A stretch of 64,000 nucleotides of DNA. It comes from JBFHQE01 sp041592335 (GTDB lineage Bacteria; Pseudomonadota; Gammaproteobacteria; Thiohalobacterales; Thiohalobacteraceae). Below the pieces are notes generated by a model, which saw nothing but the letters and a program-made list of their open reading frames with translations, did no database searches and was not told the DNA's origin. The DNA is taken from assembly GCA_041592335.1 (NCBI GenBank), contig JBFHQE010000001.1, positions 391,171 to 455,170 on the forward strand, in the 5' to 3' direction. Both the position numbers and the translations under genes were made by a program. This document shows, piece after piece, positions 8,916 through 17,111 of this stretch (positions are counted from its first letter, which is position 1; each line of letters opens with the position of its first letter).

Positions 8916-9326
8916 ATGGCCGAAACCATCTTTCATAAAATTGTCTCGGGTGAACTGCCCTGTCATAAGGTGTATGAGGATGACCAGGTGCTGGCCTTTC
9001 TGGATGTGTTTCCTTTGTCGAAGGGGCATACGCTGGTGATCCCCAAGGTGCATGCCGAAACGCTGGATCAGCTGGATGATGAGCATGCGGCAGCGATTGG
9101 ACGCGTGTTGCCGCGTATTGCGCGCGCCGTCAAAAAGGTCAGCGGTGCCGAGGCCTATAACATTTTGCAGAATAACGGCGCACTGGCGCACCAGGCGGTG
9201 ATGTGGCTGCATTTTCACATCATTCCCAAGTTCGAGGACGGTTCGGGGTTGGGAGTGAACTGGCCAGCCGGTAAACTCGGCGATGAGGGTGCCGAACTGG
9301 CGGCTGCTATCGCAGCAGAGATATAA
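8916..9326 (+). CDS. Histidine triad (HIT/HINT) family nucleotide-binding protein
   Basis: The 136-residue protein has the HINT-type core: FHKIVSGELPCHKVYEDDQVLAFLD near the start, HTLVIPKVHAETLDQL, and NNGALAHQAVMWLHFHIIPK at the active site. The middle (nucleophilic) and last histidines of the HxHxH triad are present, but the first is tryptophan (W-L-H-F-H). HINT enzymes hydrolyse AMP-linked phosphoramidates and adenylates. A GTG at 8904 is in frame, but the ATG at 8916 has GGAG six bases upstream, so it was chosen. Its operon partners are unclear, since repeats flank it on both sides. Confidence 0.9.
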   Translation: MAETIFHKIVSGELPCHKVYEDDQVLAFLDVFPLSKGHTLVIPKVHAETLDQLDDEHAAAIGRVLPRIARAVKKVSGAEAYNILQNNGALAHQAVMWLHFHIIPKFEDGSGLGVNWPAGKLGDEGAELAAAIAAEI

Positions 9327-9333
9327 CCATGCC

Positions 9334-9398
9334 GTCATTCCGGCGTAGGCCGGAATCCAGGAAGATAAAATAAAAATCCCCGCGTTCGCGGGAATGAC
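9334..9398. repeat. GTCATTCC...GGAATGAC inverted repeat
   Basis: A 65-bp element begins GTCATTCCGGCGTAGGCCGG and ends GCGTTCGCGGGAATGAC. It contains two smaller hairpins inside 8-bp terminal inverted repeats. A half copy lies at 12730-12756. Repeats of this form are scattered in many proteobacterial genomes and are probably non-autonomous mobile or REP-like elements. Confidence 0.8.
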
Positions 9399-9410
9399 GA
9401 GTGAGGACTT

Positions 9411-10889
9411 ATGTTAATTGCTGATTTGATGGCCCAAAGCGGGGTCGGCTTTGGCACCAGCGGTGCGCGTGGGCGGGTGGTCGATATGACCCCCGAGGTT
9501 TGTTATGCCTATACGCGTGGTTTTCTGCAGCACCTTGAACAGGCGCATGGTCTGGTGCGCGGCTGCCAGGTCGCGATTGCCGGTGATCTGCGCCCCAGCA
9601 CCCAGGGCATTATGGCCGCGGTGGCGAAGGGTTGCCTTGATGCCGGCTATCAGCCGCTTAACTGCGGCTTTATTCCCTCGCCAGCCGTGGCTCTCTATGG
9701 AATACAGAACGGGATTCCCTCGGTCATGGTGACAGGCAGCCATATTCCGGACGATCGTAACGGCATCAAGTTCAACCGTGTCGATGGTGAGGTGCTGAAA
9801 TCCGATGAGGCGGGCATCCGGGCGCAGGATGTTGAGGTACCTGAAAAGCTCACCGGACTCGAATCCAGTCTGCCTGAGCTGAATTTGTCGGCTTCTTCGG
9901 ATTACTTGCAGCGATATGTCGACTTTTTCGGTGAAAGGGCGCTTTCAGGTATGAGGGTCGGGGTTTACGAGCATTCCGGTGTCGGGCGTGATTTGCTGGT
10001 CGAAATCCTGGAAAAGTTGGGTGCCGAAGTGGTTCGGCTGGCGCGTTCTAAGCAATTTATCCCTGTGGATACAGAAGCAATCCGGCCGGAAGATACCGAG
10101 TTGGCGGCAAAATGGGCCACCGAACAGGCTTTTAACGCAATTGTTTCCACCGATGGCGACGCCGACCGGCCACTGGTAAGTGATGAGAACGGCGTCTGGC
10201 TGCGCGGCGATGTGGCTGGTGTACTGTGCGGAAAATTCCTGGAAATTCAGAATATTGCCACCCCTGTCAGCAGTAATTCCGTAGTGGAGAAGAGTAATTG
10301 GTTTCAATCGGTTGGCCGAACCCGGATTGGTTCGCCATTTGTGATCGAGGTCATGCAGCAACTGGCCGCAGATGGTAAGAGTACGGCGGGTTACGAGGCT
10401 AATGGCGGATTCTTACTGCAGACTCCAATAATAATGAATGGTAAAACTTTGGAGAGCCTGCCTACCCGTGACGCCTTTATCGTCATCCTCGCTATTCTGG
10501 CAATGTCTAAAAGTACTGGAAAATCAATTAGTCAGCTGGTTGCCGCGTTACCGCCACGGTTTACGTCCAGCGACCGCCTCAAGGCTTTTCCCACGGAAAA
10601 ATCCCAGGCCATCATCGCGCAATTGGCCAAACCGGCCGAGGGGGGTGATTATACGCCGATTGAGGCTGCGTTCGGCGATCTGTGTGGTGCAGTGAAAATG
10701 ACAAACGCCACCGACGGCCTGCGTATCACCTTTAATAATGATGAAGTGGTGCATTTGCGTCCTTCCGGCAATGCCCCGGAGTTTCGCTGTTACAATGAGG
10801 CGGCATCCACCCGGCGCGTGGCGGAGTTAAACGAACTTTGCATGGCAAAGCTGGAAGATTTGCGGTCGGCCCAGGCAATAATCAAATAA
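9411..10889 (+). CDS. Phosphohexomutase (phosphomannomutase/phosphoglucomutase family)
   Basis: The protein has 492 residues with the alpha-D-phosphohexomutase layout: GFGTSGARGRV near the N-terminus, phosphoserine loop VTGSHIPDDRNGIKF, metal loop STDGDADRP, sugar-binding loop GYEANGGF and phosphate-binding loop RPSGNAPEFR. TGSHIP in place of TASHNP and ANGG in place of GEMSG mark a divergent subgroup usually annotated as phosphomannomutase. It would interconvert hexose 6- and 1-phosphates and could supply mannose-1-phosphate for the GDP-mannose/GDP-fucose pathway encoded at 28.9-31 kb. Substrate choice is inferred from context only. Confidence 0.85.
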   Translation: MLIADLMAQSGVGFGTSGARGRVVDMTPEVCYAYTRGFLQHLEQAHGLVRGCQVAIAGDLRPSTQGIMAAVAKGCLDAGYQPLNCGFIPSPAVALYGIQNGIPSVMVTGSHIPDDRNGIKFNRVDGEVLKSDEAGIRAQDVEVPEKLTGLESSLPELNLSASSDYLQRYVDFFGERALSGMRVGVYEHSGVGRDLLVEILEKLGAEVVRLARSKQFIPVDTEAIRPEDTELAAKWATEQAFNAIVSTDGDADRPLVSDENGVWLRGDVAGVLCGKFLEIQNIATPVSSNSVVEKSNWFQSVGRTRIGSPFVIEVMQQLAADGKSTAGYEANGGFLLQTPIIMNGKTLESLPTRDAFIVILAILAMSKSTGKSISQLVAALPPRFTSSDRLKAFPTEKSQAIIAQLAKPAEGGDYTPIEAAFGDLCGAVKMTNATDGLRITFNNDEVVHLRPSGNAPEFRCYNEAASTRRVAELNELCMAKLEDLRSAQAIIK

Positions 10890-10995
10890 AGAGTCTCTTT
10901 GCCGTTAACTTCACAATTGAGTGACAATCTGCGTGTCATAACCGGACGTTATGATGGGCAGTTCTGGTTTGATGCATAAATTTTAAGGGAAACTG

Positions 10996-12720
10996 ATGAG
11001 CGTGATTGTGAATCCTCATGGAGGGGTGCTGGTTGATCTGGCGGTGGAAGAAGAGCAGGCGGAGGCACTAAAGACGGCATCCAAGGAATTTCCCTCCCTG
11101 ACATTGTCGCAGCGCCAGATGTGTGATCTGGAGTTGTTGCTGAACGGTGGCTTTTCGCCGTTGAAAGGCTTCATGGGTCAGGCGGATTATGAATCCGTGC
11201 TGGATAAGATGGCGCTGGTTGACGGCACCCTGTGGCCAATTCCGGTGGTGCTGGATGTGCCTGCCGCGTTTGCCGGGAAGTTGCAGAAAGGCCAGAAGAT
11301 CGCGTTGCGCGATGTCGAAGGCTTCATGCCGGCGGTGATGGAAGTCTCCGAGATCTGGCAGCCGGACAAGCAGCAGGAAGCAATGAAGATCTACGGCACG
11401 ACTTCCGAGCAGCATCCCGGCGTGCGCTACCTGAATGAACAGGTGCACGATACCTACATCAGTGGTCGCCTCGAAGGCATCCAGGCGCCGGTGCATTATG
11501 ATTTCGAAAGCCTCTGGGATGGTCCAAAAGATCTGCGCGAGTTATTTAAAAAGATGGGTTGGCGCCGTGTGGTGGCATTCCAGACATCCAAGCCCATGCA
11601 TCGCTTACAGCGTAACCTTACATTACAGGCCGCCAAGGATATCGGTGGCAATATCCTGATCCATCCGGTTGTCGGTATGACCAAGCCGGGTGATTTGCAA
11701 TATTACGCGCGCGTGCATTGCTACCAGGCCATGCTGAAACGCTTCCCGCACAATCTCGCGTTACTGTCGCTGATGCCGTTGGCCATGCGTATGGCGGGAC
11801 CGCGCGAAGCAATCCTGCATGGCATTGTGCATCAGAACTACGGTTGCACCCATTTCATGGTGGGGCCAGATCATGCTTCGCCGCCACCAGTTGCAGGAAA
11901 GGAAACCATCTTCTACCCGCAATATGCCGCGCAGGAGTTTGTGCAGGAGCATTCGGACAAGCTGGAGATCGATGTTGTTCCAGTTGAGGTTCATCGCTAC
12001 GTGCCGCGTGTAAATAAATATTTGCCGCAAAGCCAGATTGAAAGAGACGCTGAAGAAGCGCTCGATTTTTCCGAGAGCGAATTAAAGCATCGCCTGTCGC
12101 ACAGTACCGAAATTCCTGACTGGTACACCTATCCGGAAGTGGTGCGTGAATTACGCCGCGTTTGTCCGCCACGCAACAAGCTCGGATTCACGCTGTTCTT
12201 TACCGGTTTATCTGGCGCAGGTAAATCCACGCTGGCCAAGATTGTGTATGCCAAACTGGTGGAGGCGGGTGGTCGACCGGTAACGCTGCTGGATGGCGAT
12301 ATTGTGCGCCTGCATCTTTCCAGTGAACTGGGTTTCTCCAAAGAGCATCGTAACCTTAACGTGCGGCGGATTGGTTTCGTCGCGAGCGAGATCACCAAGA
12401 ATGCCGGTATCGCTATCTGTGCGCCGATTGCACCATACACGGCCATGCGTAGAACCGTACGTGAAATGATTGAAGAGCATGGTTCCTTCATAGAAATCCA
12501 TGTCGCGACGCCGCTGGAAACCTGTGAATCACGCGATCGCAAAGGTTTGTACGCCAAGGCACGTCAGGGGCTTATCCCTGAATTCACTGGCATTAGTGAT
12601 CCCTATGAAGTGCCGGAAAATCCTGAGCTGCGTGTTGATACGACGGGACTGACTCCAACCGAAGCCGCGCAGGAAATTTATCTGTATCTGTTGAAAGAAG
12701 GTTATTTGGATAATGAGTAA
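10996..12720 (+). CDS. Sulfate adenylyltransferase-like / adenylylsulfate kinase fusion
   Basis: Residues 1 to about 385 are of ATP sulfurylase type (PUA-like N-domain, then HPVVGMTKPGDL and AMRMAGPREAILHGIVHQNYGCTHF). Residues about 395-574 are an APS kinase: P-loop FFTGLSGAGKSTLAK, LDGDIVRLHLSSELGFSKEH, and GLYAKARQG. The kinase half has its key residues and should make PAPS. In the sulfurylase half the usual QTRNPxHRAH reads QTSKPMHRLQ and GRDHAG reads GPDHAS, so catalysis there may be lost or altered (see findings). A sulfotransferase gene lies 1.2 kb downstream. The ATG follows AAGGGAAACTG. Confidence 0.88.
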   Translation: MSVIVNPHGGVLVDLAVEEEQAEALKTASKEFPSLTLSQRQMCDLELLLNGGFSPLKGFMGQADYESVLDKMALVDGTLWPIPVVLDVPAAFAGKLQKGQKIALRDVEGFMPAVMEVSEIWQPDKQQEAMKIYGTTSEQHPGVRYLNEQVHDTYISGRLEGIQAPVHYDFESLWDGPKDLRELFKKMGWRRVVAFQTSKPMHRLQRNLTLQAAKDIGGNILIHPVVGMTKPGDLQYYARVHCYQAMLKRFPHNLALLSLMPLAMRMAGPREAILHGIVHQNYGCTHFMVGPDHASPPPVAGKETIFYPQYAAQEFVQEHSDKLEIDVVPVEVHRYVPRVNKYLPQSQIERDAEEALDFSESELKHRLSHSTEIPDWYTYPEVVRELRRVCPPRNKLGFTLFFTGLSGAGKSTLAKIVYAKLVEAGGRPVTLLDGDIVRLHLSSELGFSKEHRNLNVRRIGFVASEITKNAGIAICAPIAPYTAMRRTVREMIEEHGSFIEIHVATPLETCESRDRKGLYAKARQGLIPEFTGISDPYEVPENPELRVDTTGLTPTEAAQEIYLYLLKEGYLDNE

Positions 12721-12729
12721 TGCCTTGTT

Positions 12730-12756
12730 GTCATTCCGGCGTAGGCCGGAATCCAG
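12730..12756. repeat. Half copy of the GTCATTCC repeat
   Basis: The left half of the 9334-9398 element (GTCATTCCGGCGTAGGCCGG then AATCCAG) recurs without the right half, in the 75-bp gap between the Sat-CysC fusion and galE. Confidence 0.75.
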
Positions 12757-12795
12757 GGGTGTTTGTTTTGGTTTTAGAAGAAACTGGATTATGAA

Positions 12796-13824
12796 ATGAG
12801 AGGGTTAGGAAAAGTGCTCGTCACCGGCGGAGCAGGCTACATCGGCTCGCATACCTGCGTCGTGTTGCTGGAAGCGGGTGTTGAAGTTGTCGTGGTCGAT
12901 AACCTGGATAACAGCTCAGAAGAGTCGCTGCGCCGTGTCGAGCAGATTACGGGTAAAAAGCCCATCTTCTATAAAGAGGATATTCGTAATAAAGCCGCTA
13001 TGGCTAAAATATTTGCCAATGAGAAACCGTCTTCAGTGATTCACTTTGCGGGACTGAAAGCTGTCGGTGAGTCCGTTGAAAAGCCACTGGAATATTATGA
13101 TAACAATGTAACCGGGACACTGGCGCTACTGGAAGTAATGCGCGACGCGGGTGTAAAAACCATCGTGTTTAGTTCTTCGGCAACCGTCTATGGTGATCCT
13201 GCTTCTGTGCCAATCAAGGAAGATTTTCCATTATCCGCAACGAATCCCTATGGCCGTTCCAAGCTGATTATTGAAGACATGCTGCGCGACATTAATCTGC
13301 CGGATGAGTCCTGGAAGATTGCGCTGCTGCGTTACTTCAATCCGGTCGGTGCACATGAAAGTGGGCTAATTGGCGAAGACCCGAATGGTATTCCCAATAA
13401 CCTAATGCCTTATGTGTCGCAGGTGGCTGTAGGCAAGCTACCGAAGCTCAATGTGTTCGGCGGGGACTATGCGACAAAAGACGGTACCGGCGTTCGGGAT
13501 TACATTCATGTGGTTGACCTCGCAAAAGGGCACTTGGCAGCATTGAAAGCGCTTACTTCATGGCGAGGCAATAAGCCATTAACGGTGAACCTGGGTACCG
13601 GACAAGGTTACTCCGTACTGGATATGGTCAAGGCGTTTGAAAACGCCAGCGGCAAGAAAGTGCCTTATGAGATTGTTGCTCGTCGTCCAGGAGATATTGC
13701 CGAATGCTTTGCAGATCCTGCTTATGCCAAAGAGATTCTCGGCTGGGAAGCAGAGTTTGGAGTCGAGAGGATGTGTGAAGATGGGTGGCGGTGGCAGGAA
13801 GGTAATCCGGAAGGGTATAAATAA
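12796..13824 (+). CDS. galE: UDP-glucose 4-epimerase
   Basis: The 342-residue extended short-chain dehydrogenase has the NAD motif VTGGAGYIGSHT, catalytic serine in VFSSSATVYG and the YGRSK catalytic tyrosine/lysine, plus the GalE-specific stretches LRYFNPVGAHESGLIGEDP and DYIHVVDLAKGH. It interconverts UDP-glucose and UDP-galactose (possibly also the N-acetyl forms) for polysaccharide synthesis. The length is normal. It precedes the exopolysaccharide cluster, and base composition changes sharply to AT-rich just after it. Confidence 0.95.
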   Translation: MRGLGKVLVTGGAGYIGSHTCVVLLEAGVEVVVVDNLDNSSEESLRRVEQITGKKPIFYKEDIRNKAAMAKIFANEKPSSVIHFAGLKAVGESVEKPLEYYDNNVTGTLALLEVMRDAGVKTIVFSSSATVYGDPASVPIKEDFPLSATNPYGRSKLIIEDMLRDINLPDESWKIALLRYFNPVGAHESGLIGEDPNGIPNNLMPYVSQVAVGKLPKLNVFGGDYATKDGTGVRDYIHVVDLAKGHLAALKALTSWRGNKPLTVNLGTGQGYSVLDMVKAFENASGKKVPYEIVARRPGDIAECFADPAYAKEILGWEAEFGVERMCEDGWRWQEGNPEGYK

Positions 13825-13917
13825 TGCCTGAATTTTATAGTATCAATTGCGGCCTTTAACTTTATATTGCTTTGGGTATTTAGGTTATTTATTGCATATA
13901 TTCATTGGGTTGAGCGA

Positions 13918-14721
13918 ATGTCTGATAATGATGTGTCTAGTAATATTGGTGGTTCAGATGGTGTTGTCTTATGTATGGCCGGGAGTGGCAGATCTGGAAC
14001 ATCATTGGTAGCGAGTTTCTTTCATGAGTCTGGAATATTGATGGGCGATAACATGAGAGAGGCGACGCGGTCTAATCGTTTTGGGTATTTTGAAGATATG
14101 GAGTTCCTGAATTTTCATAAAAGTTTGTTGAAAAAATGTGGCGTAGATAGGTATACGCCGTGGGTGGATTTAAGCCTGACGAGAAAAGATTTCGAACAAG
14201 CCAGTGCTTTACTAGATTGCAAGAATGAGAAATCTGTATTTTGGGGGTGGAAGGATCCACGTGCGACAATGTTTATGGATTTATGGAATGAGATAAATCC
14301 TAGTATAAAATTCCTGGTGATGTTTAGAGACCCAGATGAAGTTATGACTTCGATGTACCGTGAACAACGAAGACGTATTAGGTATCTGCATCCTACGTTC
14401 GCCCCAAAGACATGGATTATTAATAACCTTCAGGCCCTGCGATTTTTTTTAAAAAAACCAGAATCAGTAGCGTTTGTTGATCTTAGTGTATTAAAAAAAT
14501 CACCCGATAGAGTCATTTATTCCTTGAGCGAATGGCTTCAATACCCTTTATCAATAGATGTTTGGAATAAAGTTTACAGGCCTTCTGAGTTGAGGGCGGG
14601 TAAAAAGGAATATCTGAATGAGCCAATCATTAGTGCGCTTGTTGGATTTTCTAAAAAATATTATGGTTCTGAGATGAAGGAAGTATACAGGCTTTTGACA
14701 GAAGCATCATTAGCAAAATAA
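13918..14721 (+). CDS. Sulfotransferase family protein
   Basis: The 267-residue protein has the PAPS 5'-phosphosulfate loop MAGSGRSGTSLVASFF and a 3'-phosphate binding element FRDPDEVMTSMYREQRRR, as in bacterial carbohydrate sulfotransferases. It would move sulfate from PAPS to a hydroxyl group, most likely on a sugar of the polymer made by this cluster. PAPS could come from the APS kinase domain encoded at 11-12.7 kb. The open frame reaches a TTG at 13867, but the ATG at 13918 begins a soluble protein without the preceding hydrophobic piece and was chosen. Codon use is AT-rich compared with galE. Confidence 0.82.
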   Translation: MSDNDVSSNIGGSDGVVLCMAGSGRSGTSLVASFFHESGILMGDNMREATRSNRFGYFEDMEFLNFHKSLLKKCGVDRYTPWVDLSLTRKDFEQASALLDCKNEKSVFWGWKDPRATMFMDLWNEINPSIKFLVMFRDPDEVMTSMYREQRRRIRYLHPTFAPKTWIINNLQALRFFLKKPESVAFVDLSVLKKSPDRVIYSLSEWLQYPLSIDVWNKVYRPSELRAGKKEYLNEPIISALVGFSKKYYGSEMKEVYRLLTEASLAK

Positions 14722-14799
14722 CTTTTGCAAATATAGTGCTGATACTCAAATTTCTTTAGGTGTTTCTATGTGCTTCTTGTTAAAACATAAAATGTGCGC

Positions 14800-16992
14800 A
14801 TGAAAAATTTTGTTTGCGGTCATTATTCGTTTGTTGAGTTGATGCTAATAATGGCGTCTTGCTTAATTTTAGAGGGGGTGTCTGCCAGAGAATATGATTT
14901 CTCCATTTCTAGCGAGCTGTATCCTGACTTGATTGCTATTATGAGCGATGAATCGTTTGCCGCAAATGATTTTGCGGGTTCTAAAGGTTATGTGATTGCT
15001 GATGGTGATGAGTTGTATTTTGAGAATGGTGATCCAGCCAAATTCTGGGGTGTTGGTGTTACCTTCTCAAGAAACGAGCCGGTGTCTTTTCCTCCTACAA
15101 AGGATCGGGCTGAGGAGTTTGCGAAGAAATTAAAGCTTTATGGGTTCAACTTAGTTAGATTTGTTGGGATAGATAATTCCTTGCGCCCGTTGTGTAAGTA
15201 CTGGCAGCAGAAGGGGGAATTCGGTGGAGAAATGATGGATCGGCTAGATTATCTAATCTCTATGCTTGTGGAAAATGGAATATATTATTCATTTTCCATT
15301 AATAACTCTTCCTTGTGTCCGCTTGAATCACTAGATAACTCGCCAGTAAACACTCATCCAAAACCGTGGAAAAGATATCATGGTTTACGATTGATATATC
15401 CAGAAATGTTGTCAACGCAAGTGGGCTGGATTAGTGACTTTTTTTCCCATAAAAACTCTTATACCGGTAAAACATATGCTGAAGACCCTGCGAATGTATA
15501 TTTTTCAACCGTAAATGAAGATTCGGTGTGGGATGTGTACTTTCGTGGAGGAAAATATCTCTCTTCTAAAGATAGGGAGTGGTTGGATAAAAATTTTAAT
15601 AATTGGAAGATCGGTCATCTAGCTAATGTGGCAAATGATCAGAGAGGTAGTGGTGCTGAAGGTGAATCTTTTCAAAAAGAGGCGCTTCTGGCTTTAAATT
15701 TATGGAAGCCGAAATGGCTGCTTAGTTTGCCTGAGAAAAAAATAATATATACCTATCTAACTGAATTAGATTCAGCGCTAATAATTTCTGTTCGGGGAAA
15801 GCTTAAAGATTTAGGTTATCGGGGTCTAATAACTGCTACTAATAATTGGTATGGTTATGGTGCATTACATAATGTCGTTGAGCATGGAGATTATGTAGAA
15901 ATGCATGGATATTTTGATCACCCGGTTAGTTGGAAAGGTGATCAATCTAGGTTTTCAGGCAAGTCTTTTTTAAAAGATCAGATTGGGAAGGAGTGGCTTA
16001 CAAGACTTGGAATGAAAGACTGGTCCTTTCCACTTTCTAAGTCGATTCGCAGTGCCTTGATAAATAAACCCCTTATTATTGGCGAATGGAATCATGCTGC
16101 ATGGAGTCCGTATGCTTATGAGGGGCCTTTTCTGATTTATTCATTTAGCTCTATGCAGGGATATTCCGGGGTGGTTTCGCATACGTGGTTCCCATATCCG
16201 GCTTCCAAGAATGGCGCGGATGTTCAAGCTGATGCGTTTGCTGTATCGGAGAACCCTATACTGCTTAGGTTAAATCCGGTTTTTTCTGCTGGGTGGTTTA
16301 ACGAGTGTCTTTTGGAAAGTAATAATGAAAAAATCCTTCCTCTTGGTGATTCAGTAAATGGCTACATTGAAAAAGTTTTTGATGTGGGTCTAGGTTCTGA
16401 TTTAAATATTCCGGTTGAGCAGGGGTTTGAGTCACGTGTACGAGTGGAAAAACCAAAATTCAAAACCATGAGCGGGGGTGGTTTGAAAGAAGGTATTATT
16501 GAAAATAGTGAACCTGGTAGTGTAATGGTGAATCCACGTAATGGAATTTTAAGGTTTGAAGGGAGTTGTGTATTAGGCGCGGCATTTTCTGAGCCGGGTA
16601 CCACAGTATTCAGCAATGGCATAAGTGTAAAAATGGAAAAAAAAGGAGGGGTTGCTGCGGTTGCATTAGATAAACGCGATGTTGGGTTTTCTGCTGATTT
16701 GTTGATAGCGTTAGTAGGATCCCCGGTTATTCAAAAAGAAGAATATATAGGGCATTGGTCATTATTTAGATTGCCTGCTGGGGTCTCTGTTTCTGCGGGT
16801 GAGGTTAGAGCAAGATTGGGTTTGCCAAAAACTGAATCCTGTCCAGTCATACATTGGCTTGGCGATCATGACGATGGTGATGGAGTGTATGCTCGTTATT
16901 TGGAGGGAGGGGTGTGTGAGCTGGAAATTATTAGTGATAATGGGGCTTGGATAAGAATTAAAGAAAATGAATTAATGGTTTCAATGCACTGA
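14800..16992 (+). CDS. Secreted glycoside hydrolase-like protein (clan GH-A type)
   Basis: A hydrophobic leader (ELMLIMASCLILEGVSA) predicts export. The next 450 residues resemble a clan GH-A TIM barrel: KFWGVGVTFSRNEP, AEEFAKKLKLYGFNLVRFVGID, VYFSTVNEDSVWD (candidate acid/base Glu in NE), VEMHGYFDHPVSW and PLIIGEWNHA (candidate nucleophile Glu). The last 200 residues are beta-rich and unassigned. Hydrolases coded inside exopolysaccharide clusters often trim or release the polymer. The family number cannot be given from sequence reading alone. ATG 14800 follows an in-frame GTG at 14794; no strong ribosome-binding site is visible for either. AT-rich. Confidence 0.7.
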   Translation: MKNFVCGHYSFVELMLIMASCLILEGVSAREYDFSISSELYPDLIAIMSDESFAANDFAGSKGYVIADGDELYFENGDPAKFWGVGVTFSRNEPVSFPPTKDRAEEFAKKLKLYGFNLVRFVGIDNSLRPLCKYWQQKGEFGGEMMDRLDYLISMLVENGIYYSFSINNSSLCPLESLDNSPVNTHPKPWKRYHGLRLIYPEMLSTQVGWISDFFSHKNSYTGKTYAEDPANVYFSTVNEDSVWDVYFRGGKYLSSKDREWLDKNFNNWKIGHLANVANDQRGSGAEGESFQKEALLALNLWKPKWLLSLPEKKIIYTYLTELDSALIISVRGKLKDLGYRGLITATNNWYGYGALHNVVEHGDYVEMHGYFDHPVSWKGDQSRFSGKSFLKDQIGKEWLTRLGMKDWSFPLSKSIRSALINKPLIIGEWNHAAWSPYAYEGPFLIYSFSSMQGYSGVVSHTWFPYPASKNGADVQADAFAVSENPILLRLNPVFSAGWFNECLLESNNEKILPLGDSVNGYIEKVFDVGLGSDLNIPVEQGFESRVRVEKPKFKTMSGGGLKEGIIENSEPGSVMVNPRNGILRFEGSCVLGAAFSEPGTTVFSNGISVKMEKKGGVAAVALDKRDVGFSADLLIALVGSPVIQKEEYIGHWSLFRLPAGVSVSAGEVRARLGLPKTESCPVIHWLGDHDDGDGVYARYLEGGVCELEIISDNGAWIRIKENELMVSMH

Positions 16993-17111
16993 ATTTGGTG
17001 AGAAGTTTAACCATTATTTAGTTCATAGATTCAGAGTAATCAATATATGGATAATTAATGGATGGATAGCGCTATAAATTTAATATTCAACATAACAAAG
17101 CGTTTCATAAA

